Assembly: GCA_937894775.1 (NCBI GenBank)
Contig: CALAXC010000233.1
Location: 1 to 43,225 of the forward strand
Origin: an uncultured Clostridia bacterium
Lineage (GTDB): Bacteria; Bacillota; Clostridia; Oscillospirales; CAG-272
DNA length: 43,225 bases
Direction of reading: 5' to 3'
The stretch's first letter is position 1. Each line of letters opens with the position of its first letter. A model generated the notes under the pieces. The model made no database searches and was not told the DNA's origin. It was given only the letters and a program-made list of their open reading frames with translations. Shown piece by piece: positions 1 through 7,816 of this stretch. The translations under genes were made by a program, and so were the position numbers.

Positions 1-607
1 CGTCAAATTCGGGCAATTTGATACCGTAGTCATTTTGTAATTTGAAGGCAAAGGTAGGATTGACGATAATTTCATCATCGGTAACTTTTACATAGTAAGG
101 TTCGATAGACGATTCGTTTTCAATCGTTATAGGCGCAAGCAAAATCGGAGCGCGCATAACGTATTGCGAATTTTCATTTTCCGTCCAATGGATAAAGCCA
201 AAAGCGATATACGCGATATTGACGCCCGTTTCTTCGATTGCCGTCTTTGCCCGTTTGCTGATATTTTTCAGCGCGGCAAACGGTTTGTTTACGGCGTTGT
301 AAACGAGGATTTGGTTCTTTTTCAGCTTTTTTTGATACGCCTCCAAATAATCGGCTTTGGGAATACGCTTTTCACCCTTATCGACCGTTTCGTCGTCGAA
401 ATACTCGAACTCCTCTTCCTCGTCTTCCAGCTTGGGATCGTATACTTCAAAAACGGCGGCGTGTTCCGCGCGTTTGAAAAGGGTAACGAAATCGGGAGAA
501 AGAATTTCCACCGTGCTCGTCTTTGCGTCTTTGAAATGGATAAGGTTGTTGCGTTTTCCTGTATCCAACAATAATTCAGCCCATTTGTTTAACTTCTCTG
601 CTTTCAT
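1..607 (-). CDS. DUF4011-type helicase-associated protein, N-terminal part (runs off the window)
   Basis: Read on the minus strand, the first 202 codons are open from an ATG at 607 to the window edge. The start MKAEKLNKWAELLLDTGKRN, later GVNIAYIAFGFIHW, then RAPILLAPI and a segment ending NPTFAFKLQNDYGIKLP match the way DUF4011 domains begin: an N-terminal helix with LLD..KRN, then an 'xxLAxGfLxW' segment and a 'RAPLLLvPv' strand. In known members this domain precedes a superfamily I DNA/RNA helicase and sometimes a Vsr-like nuclease, and such proteins are frequent in defence islands. An acidic stretch (LEDEEEEFEYFDDE) at about residues 60-73 is a family variation. The ribosome site is weak (GGGGA 7-11 nt upstream). 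The helicase part lies outside the window, so only the N-terminal domain is supported. Confidence 0.72.
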   Translation of the reverse strand, partial: MKAEKLNKWAELLLDTGKRNNLIHFKDAKTSTVEILSPDFVTLFKRAEHAAVFEVYDPKLEDEEEEFEYFDDETVDKGEKRIPKADYLEAYQKKLKKNQILVYNAVNKPFAALKNISKRAKTAIEETGVNIAYIAFGFIHWTENENSQYVMRAPILLAPITIENESSIEPYYVKVTDDEIIVNPTFAFKLQNDYGIKLPEFD

Positions 608-670
608 TTGCGTTTCCCCGTTCGGTTCTTTTTTCGCCGTATTTTGGCGCGTGCTTTCAAGGCCTTTTTT

Positions 671-699
671 ATTATAGCACCTTTTTTTATAAATTTCAA
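671..699 (-). promoter_or_regulatory. Sigma-A promoter of the DUF4011 gene
   Basis: On the minus strand TTGAAA (699-694) and TATAAT (676-671) are separated by 17 nt, and TGC before the -10 makes it extended. It lies about 65 nt upstream of the ATG at 607. Confidence 0.7.
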
Positions 700-795
700 G
701 TATTCCGTAGGCATTGCGCGGGAAATTCGTTTCTTCTCTTTCGTCAAGTTTTTGCAGGAAATTTTTTAATTTTCCGCATATTTACTTGGAAAGGC

Positions 796-824
796 TTGAC
801 TTTTAGGGAAAAAGAAAATACAAT
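796..824 (+). promoter_or_regulatory. Sigma-A promoter of the 864 gene
   Basis: TTGACT (796-801) and TACAAT (819-824) are separated by exactly 17 nt, about 40 nt upstream of the start codon. It diverges from the promoter at 671-699, so the 608-863 gap is a divergent control region. Confidence 0.72.
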
Positions 825-863
825 ATTATCATAACCTTTTTAAGAGAAAGTTTAGGAGAAAAA

Positions 864-3005
864 ATGATGGCAAGACAGATGATTAAAGGTATTTCTATGT
901 GCAATCCCGTCGATTTCGACAGAGAATATCTTTTATACACCGCCGATTACGCAATCCAACACCATTTCGACCATTTCCAAATGATCGGACCTACCCACAA
1001 CACCCACCGCGGAAACGTGGACGGCTTGATTGCTTACCGCAAATACGCGCAATTTAACGGCGATAAAGATTACGCTTATCTGAAAGAGGTAAACGCGATG
1101 GTCAACGAGGTATGCGAAAAGCTGTACCCGCACGGTATCAAGACCTTCTTTTGGCATCACGAATTAGAATTGCCCGAAGATTTCGGCAAGGTATATCCCG
1201 AAATCCTCAACGATTACGGCGACGTGGAAATTACCCACCCCCTCGTTAAAGATTTCTTGGTGAATAAAATCGAGGATTTTTTCGCAGCTTATCCCAAAAT
1301 GGACGGGCTCATCCTGACCCTGCACGAAACCCGTATCCCCTTACTCAAACTGAAAAATCAAAAGCTGGGCAAAATCGAACGGGTAAAGTACGTTACCGAA
1401 ACCCTTTACAACGCCTGCAAAGCGCTTGGCAAAGAATTGATCGTAAGACCTTTTGCAAGTATCGAAGAAGATTATCAAATGATGACCGACGCATACGAAC
1501 AAATTTCTCGCGACCTCGTAATTATGGACAAATGGACGCAGTTTGACTGGTCGTTGACCCTGCCTGACAATAAATTTTTTAATAAAATCAAAAACAATCC
1601 CCTATTTGTGGAAACGGACATCTTTGGAGAATATTTCGGCAAGGGCTTTTTGCCTCTGATGCTCAAAGATCATATTTGCCGTAAGTTCCGCTATTGCGAA
1701 GGGTATTCGCCCGTCGGCTACGTATCCCGTATCGACCGTGAAGGGTTTCATCCTTTCGACAGCGTAAACGAAGTTAATTTACATATTATGGAGGCTTGTC
1801 TTTGCGGTTATGACGTGGACGAAACGGTAAAAAATTTCTTTGAAAGCGCATATCCCGGCGCAGGAAAGGAAATCCTCTCCATTATGGAGAACACCGAAGA
1901 AATCCAAAAGAAAATTTTCTATTTGGACGGCTATTACTTTACCGAATTAAGCCGTTTCCCCCGCTTAAACCACAGCAAAAACCATTTCTATTTCGAGATG
2001 ATGAAAGAGGATTATCAAATTGCCTCCAACGAGTGGTTTATCCCGATTGGCTGGAAACGCTGTTCTTTGGAAGAAGTACGCAAGGAAAAAGCGGACGCGG
2101 TGGCAATGACCGAGCAACAGCTGAAAAAGCTTGCCGCAACCAAAGACAAGCTTACCGAAAAAGCCTATGCCGCTTTGGAAGAAAAATTCCTCAATTTGGC
2201 GTATATCGCCAAGCTTTGGCAGGCTTTAACAGACGCCTTTATCTCTTACGCCAAATATTTTGAAACCAAAGACGAAAGCTATGAAACCGCCTTGTTTGAC
2301 GCGTTTGAAAAAATGCGCGCCGTCAACGCCGAAGGAATTGCGCGGCTGGGCAATATCTTCTACCCCGTCGCTATCAATCCCGGCGATCCCGTACAGGGCA
2401 ATCCCGAAAAGTCCGACCGTATCGAACTGTTTGTCGAACAAACCGCAAAATGTTTCGCTTTGGAAAAGGCGGCAACCGACGCGATGGAAAAAGAAAATTT
2501 AACCGATGATTTAATAAAGCAAGATATTATTAATGAAATGAAAAAGAATTCTTCAATAACTATTGATATTATTTTGATGATCGTTTCCGTGTTTTTTGCT
2601 CTTTGTTTTAGTTTTTTTACGGTTTTTGCATGGTTAATTGTTTTAATCCCTGTGGTTGCTTTTTTTATACGCTATGGTATGCGAAAGAAAAAAATTAAGG
2701 AAATTAAAAACGGTGAATTTGTTGTGGTTCTTGATGAATTATTATATGAAAAGCAGGGGGAATTGCGAACCAAACCCACCTTTTACAAACCGCGTTTAAT
2801 TTCATATTTGCAATTTTTGAATAACGGGCGATGGGAATTAGACGGAAGCTATTATTTGTGGAGTAATAAATATAATATGAGTGATACGGGAATTTGCAAT
2901 ACTTCGTGTTCAAATGATACGTTTTATGTTGTGTTGGATAAAAAACAAAAAAAATATATGGCATACAATACTAAATTCTTTGATTATAAGCAGTATAATT
3001 ATTAA
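864..3005 (+). CDS. TIM-barrel glycoside-hydrolase-like protein with an added membrane-spanning C-terminal part
   Basis: 713 residues. AGGAG at 854-858 serves ATG 864 or, with better spacing, ATG 867. There is no signal peptide. Residues about 5-540 look like a barrel enzyme related to GH67/GH20-type families: FFWHHELELP, DGLILTLHETRIP, then EGYSPVGYVSR and an FHPFDSVNEVNL segment like the end of GH67 alpha-glucuronidases. HETR could carry an acid residue. The family assignment is by general resemblance only. From about residue 545 (nt about 2495) the sequence becomes strongly AT-rich and changes character: a helical linker, two hydrophobic segments (about 567-590 and 593-611), a basic RKKKIKEIK turn, and a roughly 95-residue soluble tail that I do not recognise. 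A cytosolic glycosidase with a late membrane hairpin is odd. A fusion or chimeric join is as likely as a natural two-domain protein. Confidence 0.5.
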   Translation: MMARQMIKGISMCNPVDFDREYLLYTADYAIQHHFDHFQMIGPTHNTHRGNVDGLIAYRKYAQFNGDKDYAYLKEVNAMVNEVCEKLYPHGIKTFFWHHELELPEDFGKVYPEILNDYGDVEITHPLVKDFLVNKIEDFFAAYPKMDGLILTLHETRIPLLKLKNQKLGKIERVKYVTETLYNACKALGKELIVRPFASIEEDYQMMTDAYEQISRDLVIMDKWTQFDWSLTLPDNKFFNKIKNNPLFVETDIFGEYFGKGFLPLMLKDHICRKFRYCEGYSPVGYVSRIDREGFHPFDSVNEVNLHIMEACLCGYDVDETVKNFFESAYPGAGKEILSIMENTEEIQKKIFYLDGYYFTELSRFPRLNHSKNHFYFEMMKEDYQIASNEWFIPIGWKRCSLEEVRKEKADAVAMTEQQLKKLAATKDKLTEKAYAALEEKFLNLAYIAKLWQALTDAFISYAKYFETKDESYETALFDAFEKMRAVNAEGIARLGNIFYPVAINPGDPVQGNPEKSDRIELFVEQTAKCFALEKAATDAMEKENLTDDLIKQDIINEMKKNSSITIDIILMIVSVFFALCFSFFTVFAWLIVLIPVVAFFIRYGMRKKKIKEIKNGEFVVVLDELLYEKQGELRTKPTFYKPRLISYLQFLNNGRWELDGSYYLWSNKYNMSDTGICNTSCSNDTFYVVLDKKQKKYMAYNTKFFDYKQYNY

Positions 3006-3017
3006 GAGGGATATTAA

Positions 3018-3971
3018 ATGAAAAAAATAATTTCTATTTTACTGTGTATCTTATTAACTGTTTTGGCTTTTTCTTCGTGCAATAATAGGGAAAATCAAGA
3101 TAAAGATGAAAAGCAAACCGAGGTTTTCGAAACGGAAGGTGTTGAAACTTTACAAGAGAGTCCTGCGGATGATTTTTATGTTTCAAATCTTGATGACGGA
3201 ACAGTTTCTGTGGCTTATAAGGGAAAAAGTGAAAATGTAATTATCCCCAAGCAGATAGACGGTAAAACGGTAAGTGCAATTTCTTTAGACGGTTTTACGT
3301 ATTCAAGAGCTTTTTTGAAAAATGTTGTGTTGCCCGATACGATAACAATGATAGGAAATAACGCTTTTAAGGATTGCTCACTTTTGGAGTCTATAAATTT
3401 CCCTAAATCCTTGACGAAAATAGGAAGTTCTGCATTTATGAATTGTACTTCTCTCAAACAAGTAGAGATATATAGTGATTGTTTGAGTGATTTAAGCAGT
3501 AATGCATTCGGCTATTCGGGCATAGAAACTCTTGTTTTAAGCGAGGGTGTTACGCAAATTCCCGACGGGTGCTTTGGGGCGACTAAAATTTCAAAGGTTG
3601 AATTGCCCAGCACCGTAAAAACGATAGGATGGCAGGCATTTGGAGCTTGCGAAGCATTAGAAACCGTTGTTTTGAATGACGGTCTTGTTAGTATAGGGCT
3701 TAAGGCTTTTGTTAATAATGTGAAATTGAAGCAGATAGTAATTCCCAAGACGGTAACCGCGGTTGACGAAATGGTTTTTTCTGGATGTGAAAGTCTTGAA
3801 AGAGTAGAGTTTCTTGGAAATGCGCCGTCAACGTACGAGCATCCCGAGGCAGCGCTATATCCTGATCTATTTAAGCCTGTTAATGCCGATTATACGGTTT
3901 ATTATCATCAAAACGCAAGTGGATTCACGTCTCCCGAGTGGTACGGTTATCCAACTCAAATATTGCCATAA
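3018..3971 (+). CDS. BspA-like leucine-rich-repeat lipoprotein
   Basis: 317 residues, with GAGGG at 3006-3010 setting the start. Residues 1-20 form a lipoprotein signal ending in the lipobox FSSC (Cys20). The mature part has about six repeats of roughly 23 residues of the LRR_5/BspA type, seen as alternating phrases such as VVLPDTITMIGNNAF, INFPKSLTKIGSSAF and VELPSTVKTIGWQAF. It ends in a Tyr-rich tail (YYHQNASGFTSPEWYGYP). Proteins of this family are surface-exposed and usually bind host or other bacterial ligands; the ligand here is unknown. It follows the 864 gene by 12 nt with no promoter between, and it is followed by the orphan 3' tail of a different lipoprotein gene, so it probably occupies a slot in a recombining gene row. 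Confidence 0.85.
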   Translation: MKKIISILLCILLTVLAFSSCNNRENQDKDEKQTEVFETEGVETLQESPADDFYVSNLDDGTVSVAYKGKSENVIIPKQIDGKTVSAISLDGFTYSRAFLKNVVLPDTITMIGNNAFKDCSLLESINFPKSLTKIGSSAFMNCTSLKQVEIYSDCLSDLSSNAFGYSGIETLVLSEGVTQIPDGCFGATKISKVELPSTVKTIGWQAFGACEALETVVLNDGLVSIGLKAFVNNVKLKQIVIPKTVTAVDEMVFSGCESLERVEFLGNAPSTYEHPEAALYPDLFKPVNADYTVYYHQNASGFTSPEWYGYPTQILP

Positions 3972-3982
3972 ATTCCCCCCCT

Positions 3983-4038
3983 ACTTGAGCGACGAATTTT
4001 TGTTTGGCTTTGACGTTGAAGTTGTTGAAAAAACGTGA
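3983..4038 (+). pseudogene. Orphan 3' tail of a lipoprotein paralogue
   Basis: Just after the BspA-like stop codon lie 17 codons plus a stop, LSDEFLFGFDVEVVEKT, almost identical to the last codons of the lipoprotein ending at 5830 and very like the one ending at 7755. No start or body precedes it. It continues straight into the first 64-nt constant spacer. It is therefore the leftover end of a deleted or replaced lipoprotein gene. Confidence 0.8.
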
Positions 4039-4099
4039 ATATCACCCTCGACTTCGTTTGAGGGGAAGTTGAATATATAAAAAGTTTAGGAGGTCTACT
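4036..4099 (+). repeat. 64-nt constant spacer, copy 1 (hairpin plus ribosome binding site)
   Basis: Runs from a TGA stop codon to just before the next ATG. It contains a CCCTCGA...TTTGAGGG hairpin and then AAAAAGTTTAGGAGGTCTACT with a strong AGGAGG site. This is the most diverged copy (ATCACC in place of ATCCCC, and one stem base changed to a wobble pair). Confidence 0.9.
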
Positions 4100-4807
4100 A
4101 TGAAAAAAGTTTTAATAACAATGATGCTAATTTTATCTATATTTTTATCCGGATGTCAAGGTGTTGAAAAAATATCAGAACAAACCAATTCAAGCGATAA
4201 AATAACATCAACTATAGATCTTCCGAGTCATACTATAGAGGTAAGAAGCCTTGAAGATTTCAATAAAATGAAAGAAATGTCGGTATGTGATGATGAATCA
4301 CAACTACAGCAATATTTTCAAAGCTTTGCGTTTGAAAGACCGCAAAGCAAGGAGGATTTATCAGCTTTTGTTAATTTAATAGATTCATTGCCGCAAATTC
4401 CTATTTTGGAGGGCAATATTACTTGGATATGCTTTTCGCATAGCATATCGGAAGATACGGGAAAAGAAACGAATGTTGTATATATAACAACAGAAGCAGC
4501 AAACGGTGATTGGACTCGTGTAGAATATGTTCTTTCAGTTACCGATATTCCTGCTAAAATTTCGGCTGAAAAGTCCGAAATAGAGAATAAATCCCTTTTA
4601 AACTCTCCTATTAAAAACTCAGACGGAAATTTGACACTTCACATTGAAACCCGAAGTCCGCACCCGTCCGGCAATGGTACTATGATACAATGGGTTGGAG
4701 AAACTGAGGGAATATTTACAAGGATATTCTATTTTACAAATACTACGTCTGATGTTGAAACGGAAAAACTGTTTAACGATATACAAATATCTCATCGTTT
4801 AAAATGA
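4100..4807 (+). CDS. Lipoprotein of unknown function
   Basis: 235 residues. The start is fixed by AGGAGG at the end of spacer copy 1. The signal peptide ends in the lipobox LSGC (Cys19). The mature protein opens with a Ser/Thr-rich linker, then a helical and beta part with SLEDFNKMKEMS and a second half rich in beta-like stretches (TWICFSHSIS, NVVYITTEA, TRVEYVLSV). I do not recognise a family. It lacks the LFGFDVE tail of its downstream neighbours, so only its 5' flank is shared with them. The last of the mature residues, ETEKLFNDIQISHRLK, reads like a normal end rather than a truncation. Confidence 0.75.
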   Translation: MKKVLITMMLILSIFLSGCQGVEKISEQTNSSDKITSTIDLPSHTIEVRSLEDFNKMKEMSVCDDESQLQQYFQSFAFERPQSKEDLSAFVNLIDSLPQIPILEGNITWICFSHSISEDTGKETNVVYITTEAANGDWTRVEYVLSVTDIPAKISAEKSEIENKSLLNSPIKNSDGNLTLHIETRSPHPSGNGTMIQWVGETEGIFTRIFYFTNTTSDVETEKLFNDIQISHRLK

Positions 4808-4924
4808 AAAAATCTAAAAAAATAAAAAAATGAAATTTTTTGAAGAAAAACTTTATTTTTCTCGGTATTATATTATGAAAGGTAAAAAGTGGATGATAAA
4901 AATATAAAAGAAAGGAGATATTTT

Positions 4925-5830
4925 ATGAAGAAAAGAGTATTAATGTTAATTTTAATTTTTTCTATGCTTTTGACCTTGTTTGGTTGCGGTTTGTTAAAAG
5001 ATACCGAAGATGTAACTCAAAGTGATACCGACATCGTCACAGAAAGCACTAAGGGCATAATTATTAATCTTTCAGACTATGATAACGTAAAAGATTATCA
5101 AATTATAAAAACTGAAAACGGTTACCGTTTGGTGTTTGATGATCCATTGCTATATTCAAAATACGGTGGCAGTCCGGGCATAGTAGGATTTAACATAGCT
5201 TCTTGGGAAGAGTTTTCCAAAGATTTATTGAATGGACATTTATCATACAATATGAAAGAAAGTATATATTATACATGTCCTAAAGATGATGAAGGGTTCA
5301 TAATATTAAATCCTTACGCTTCATATAAGGTTTCTCATACCTTACCACATAATATCGACCATCGTGGGAGTTTTACAGGCGGTGCGTTTAGTATATCTTT
5401 AACCTGTGATGAATATTATGAGGAAATAATTTTTGTACGTATTTTAGAACATTATGTATATGAAAATATATATAATAGCAATTTTGCGGATATTGATTGG
5501 AAAGAAAAAAATGTTGAATATGAAAAAAAGCTTTCTGATGAAACTATTATGGAATGTTATAATAAAACAATTGAAACGAACAAGAACTTTAAAACTGTAA
5601 AATATATTCTTTCGAACGGAACAAAAACAGTATTTGTTGAAAAAATATATGGCAACTACGATGACCCAAACATTCCGGAAAGAATTCATTTGTTAGGTAA
5701 TATTGATGATAAATATTTCGAAGTATTTAATGTATTTGAAGCACCGCAAATATTAAATCATGAAATTACGGAAGACTTGAGCGACGAATTTTTATTTGGC
5801 TTTGACGTTGAAGTTGTTGAAAGAACGTGA
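4925..5830 (+). CDS. Lipoprotein, member of a local paralogous family (copy A)
   Basis: 301 residues. An ATG 36 nt upstream (4889) is possible, but AAAGGAGA directly before 4925 and the signal peptide favour this start. The signal ends in the lipobox LFGC. The body shares several phrases with the proteins at 5892 and 6844: a DYQII...ENGYRLVFDD block, a 'LNGHLSYN' block, a 'KYILSNGTKTVFVEK' block near the end, and the terminal LFGFDVE motif. No known domain is recognised. The family is probably a surface protein diversified by local duplication. The gene begins after an 81-nt AT-rich gap rather than a constant spacer, but ends in one. Confidence 0.78.
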   Translation: MKKRVLMLILIFSMLLTLFGCGLLKDTEDVTQSDTDIVTESTKGIIINLSDYDNVKDYQIIKTENGYRLVFDDPLLYSKYGGSPGIVGFNIASWEEFSKDLLNGHLSYNMKESIYYTCPKDDEGFIILNPYASYKVSHTLPHNIDHRGSFTGGAFSISLTCDEYYEEIIFVRILEHYVYENIYNSNFADIDWKEKNVEYEKKLSDETIMECYNKTIETNKNFKTVKYILSNGTKTVFVEKIYGNYDDPNIPERIHLLGNIDDKYFEVFNVFEAPQILNHEITEDLSDEFLFGFDVEVVERT

Positions 5831-5891
5831 ATATCCCCCTCGACTTCGTTCGAGGGGAAGTTGAATATATAAAAAGTTTAGGAGGTCTACT
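5828..5891 (+). repeat. 64-nt constant spacer, copy 2
   Basis: From the TGA of the gene before to the ATG of the gene after. The hairpin is CCCCTCGA (5836-5843), a six-base loop, then TCGAGGGG (5850-5857); no U-run follows, so it is not a normal terminator. AGGAGG precedes the next start. Confidence 0.93.
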
Positions 5892-6782
5892 ATGAAAAAA
5901 ATTAAATTATTAAAAAATGCATTATGTTTAATTTTAATTTTTTCTATGCTTTTGACCTTATTTGGTTGTACGTTTGATGAAATTGAAACCGAAAATTCCG
6001 ATACATCCGATACAAATATTAACAATTCCGTTACATCATTTAACGGTGATAATATCATGGATTATAAAATACAGGAAATAGACGGTGAATATTATATTGC
6101 TTTTGATGATATATCAAGATATATCGAAGACCCGCTTCCACCCGGGCTGTTTATTGAACCTATAACTTATTTAACCTTTAAAAACGTAGGGAAAATGCAA
6201 AATGCAATACTAAATGGCAACTTTACGTATGCTGATAAAGCAATTATTGCAAATTATTTTTCCAAAGATGATAACGGAGTCATAATTCCGGATCCATATA
6301 ACGTATATTTGCCCGTATTTCCCGATGAAACAGTTTTGAAATGTTATGATACTGTTACCCTATTAGGCCGTGGATATTCTTTTGATGCCAAATTTTTGGA
6401 TAACGATGACGCTTATATAGTTTTCACTTGTTTAACGAAAAAACATTATAATACTAATCTCGAATATGCTAAAAGTGACATTCAAAAAAAATATAAGGTA
6501 TGGGAAAAGGAGTTCGACGACATAATTGGAGAAAAAGAAGTTGTTAATCTTGATAACCGTAAAATAATTCAATATACTTTATCGAATGAAGATAAAACTA
6601 TGTTTGTTATCGAAGAACAAAAATTTGCTGATTCTATTCTTAATGATTATAAAGTTAAAATTTTCTACGAATCAAATGGTGTTTATTTTTATGTATTCAT
6701 AGGAAATATGGATAAACCGCTTTCCCCCGAATGGCTCTTCCAATTCGACGTTCAAAGATATGTGTCTGATCAAAACAGTTGA
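5892..6782 (+). CDS. Lipoprotein, local paralogous family (copy B)
   Basis: 296 residues. Its first 25 codons, MKKIKLLKNALCLILIFSML and onward to the lipobox LFGC, are nearly identical in DNA to those of copy C at 6844. The body follows the family plan: DYKIQEIDGEYYIAFDDISRY, 'MQNAILNGNFTY', then YTLSNEDKTMFVIEE and a diverged tail LSPEWLFQFDVQ in place of LSDEFLFGFDVE. The ending differs from the others (YVSDQNS). The middle is much less conserved than the two ends. No known domain; predicted to sit on the outer face of the membrane through its lipid anchor. Confidence 0.8.
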   Translation: MKKIKLLKNALCLILIFSMLLTLFGCTFDEIETENSDTSDTNINNSVTSFNGDNIMDYKIQEIDGEYYIAFDDISRYIEDPLPPGLFIEPITYLTFKNVGKMQNAILNGNFTYADKAIIANYFSKDDNGVIIPDPYNVYLPVFPDETVLKCYDTVTLLGRGYSFDAKFLDNDDAYIVFTCLTKKHYNTNLEYAKSDIQKKYKVWEKEFDDIIGEKEVVNLDNRKIIQYTLSNEDKTMFVIEEQKFADSILNDYKVKIFYESNGVYFYVFIGNMDKPLSPEWLFQFDVQRYVSDQNS

Positions 6783-6843
6783 ATATCCCCCTCGACTTCG
6801 TTCGAGGGGAAGTTGAATATATAAAAAGTTTAGGAGGTCTACT
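6780..6843 (+). repeat. 64-nt constant spacer, copy 3
   Basis: Identical by eye to copy 2, again spanning exactly from stop codon to start codon, with the same hairpin and AGGAGG. Confidence 0.93.
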
Positions 6844-7755
6844 ATGAAAAAAATTAAATTATTAAAAAATGCATTATGTTTAATTTTAATTTTTTCTATG
6901 CTTCTGACCTTGTTTGGGTGCGGTTTGTTAAAAGATGCCGAAGATGTAACCCAAAGTGATACCGATAGTAATATAAAAAATATCACAGAAAAAAACATCG
7001 AAGATAAAGACAACGTTAGTTTGGATTATAAAGTGATCGAAAAAAATGGAGAATACCATATAATATTTGATGACATATCGAAATACACGTATGTTCGGAT
7101 GGATGATGAATTTGGCGAGATACCGACGTGGATTAATTTTCAAAGTACACAAGAAATGCAAAATGTTATATTAAACGGTAAATTAACAGATTCTCACAAG
7201 GAGATTATTGTACAAACATTTGGAGTAAATGGGGATGTAATAATACCAAATCTATTTATTGAGGTTACACACCCATTGTCTTATAAAAAAAATGAAAAGG
7301 TCACGTTGTGGAAAGGCAGATGTTCGCGACAATTATATTTTAAAAGTTTTAATGATTATGAATTAACTTGTCAAGTAATAACTAATAATTATTTTGAAGC
7401 AATGTTAAGTCTTAAATTTATGGATTTAAAAAATCAAAATAATGCTGAAACGTATTACAAAAGTGAATCTTCTAATGAACAAACTGCAAAATCTTATAAA
7501 AAAAGTATTGAATCTATTGAGTTTTTAGAAAACATAATAGTAAAAAGATATATTCTTTCTAATTTTCACAAAACAATGTTTATAGAAAAAACATACAATA
7601 ATAACAATATTTTTAACAATGTTCAATTATTTGCGAATGTTGATAATGATAAGTATTTTGAGGTGAATTTGAATTTTCAAAATACGTTTTCAGAAGAAGA
7701 TTTAACCGACGAATTTTTATTTGGCTTTGACGTTGAAGATGTTGAAAAAACGTGA
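6844..7755 (+). CDS. Lipoprotein, local paralogous family (copy C)
   Basis: 303 residues. The N-terminus is shared with copy B at the DNA level, while the first mature residues (GLLKDAEDVTQSDTD) match copy A, as if the gene were a mosaic. The body has DYKVIEKNGEYHIIFDDISKY, 'MQNVILNGKLTDS', RYILSNFHKTMFIEK and the terminal LTDEFLFGFDVEDVEKT. This is the family plan seen in copies A and B. No known domain. It is flanked by constant spacers on both sides. Confidence 0.8.
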   Translation: MKKIKLLKNALCLILIFSMLLTLFGCGLLKDAEDVTQSDTDSNIKNITEKNIEDKDNVSLDYKVIEKNGEYHIIFDDISKYTYVRMDDEFGEIPTWINFQSTQEMQNVILNGKLTDSHKEIIVQTFGVNGDVIIPNLFIEVTHPLSYKKNEKVTLWKGRCSRQLYFKSFNDYELTCQVITNNYFEAMLSLKFMDLKNQNNAETYYKSESSNEQTAKSYKKSIESIEFLENIIVKRYILSNFHKTMFIEKTYNNNNIFNNVQLFANVDNDKYFEVNLNFQNTFSEEDLTDEFLFGFDVEDVEKT

Positions 7756-7816
7756 ATATCCCCCTCGACTTCGTTCGAGGGGAAGTTGAATATATAAAAA
7801 GTTTAGGAGGTCAGTT
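7753..7816 (+). repeat. 64-nt constant spacer, copy 4
   Basis: Same hairpin and AGGAGG as copies 2 and 3; differs only in the last bases before the ATG (TCAGTT in place of TCTACT). Confidence 0.92.

Noticed and set aside
164..574. Plus-strand open frame at the left end
   Set aside because: It is the shadow of the minus-strand DUF4011-type gene, whose reading frame and family motifs are far more convincing.
4840..4874. Possible promoter before the 4925 gene (TTGAAG, then TATTAT)
   Set aside because: Spacer is 20 nt, too long for a confident call.
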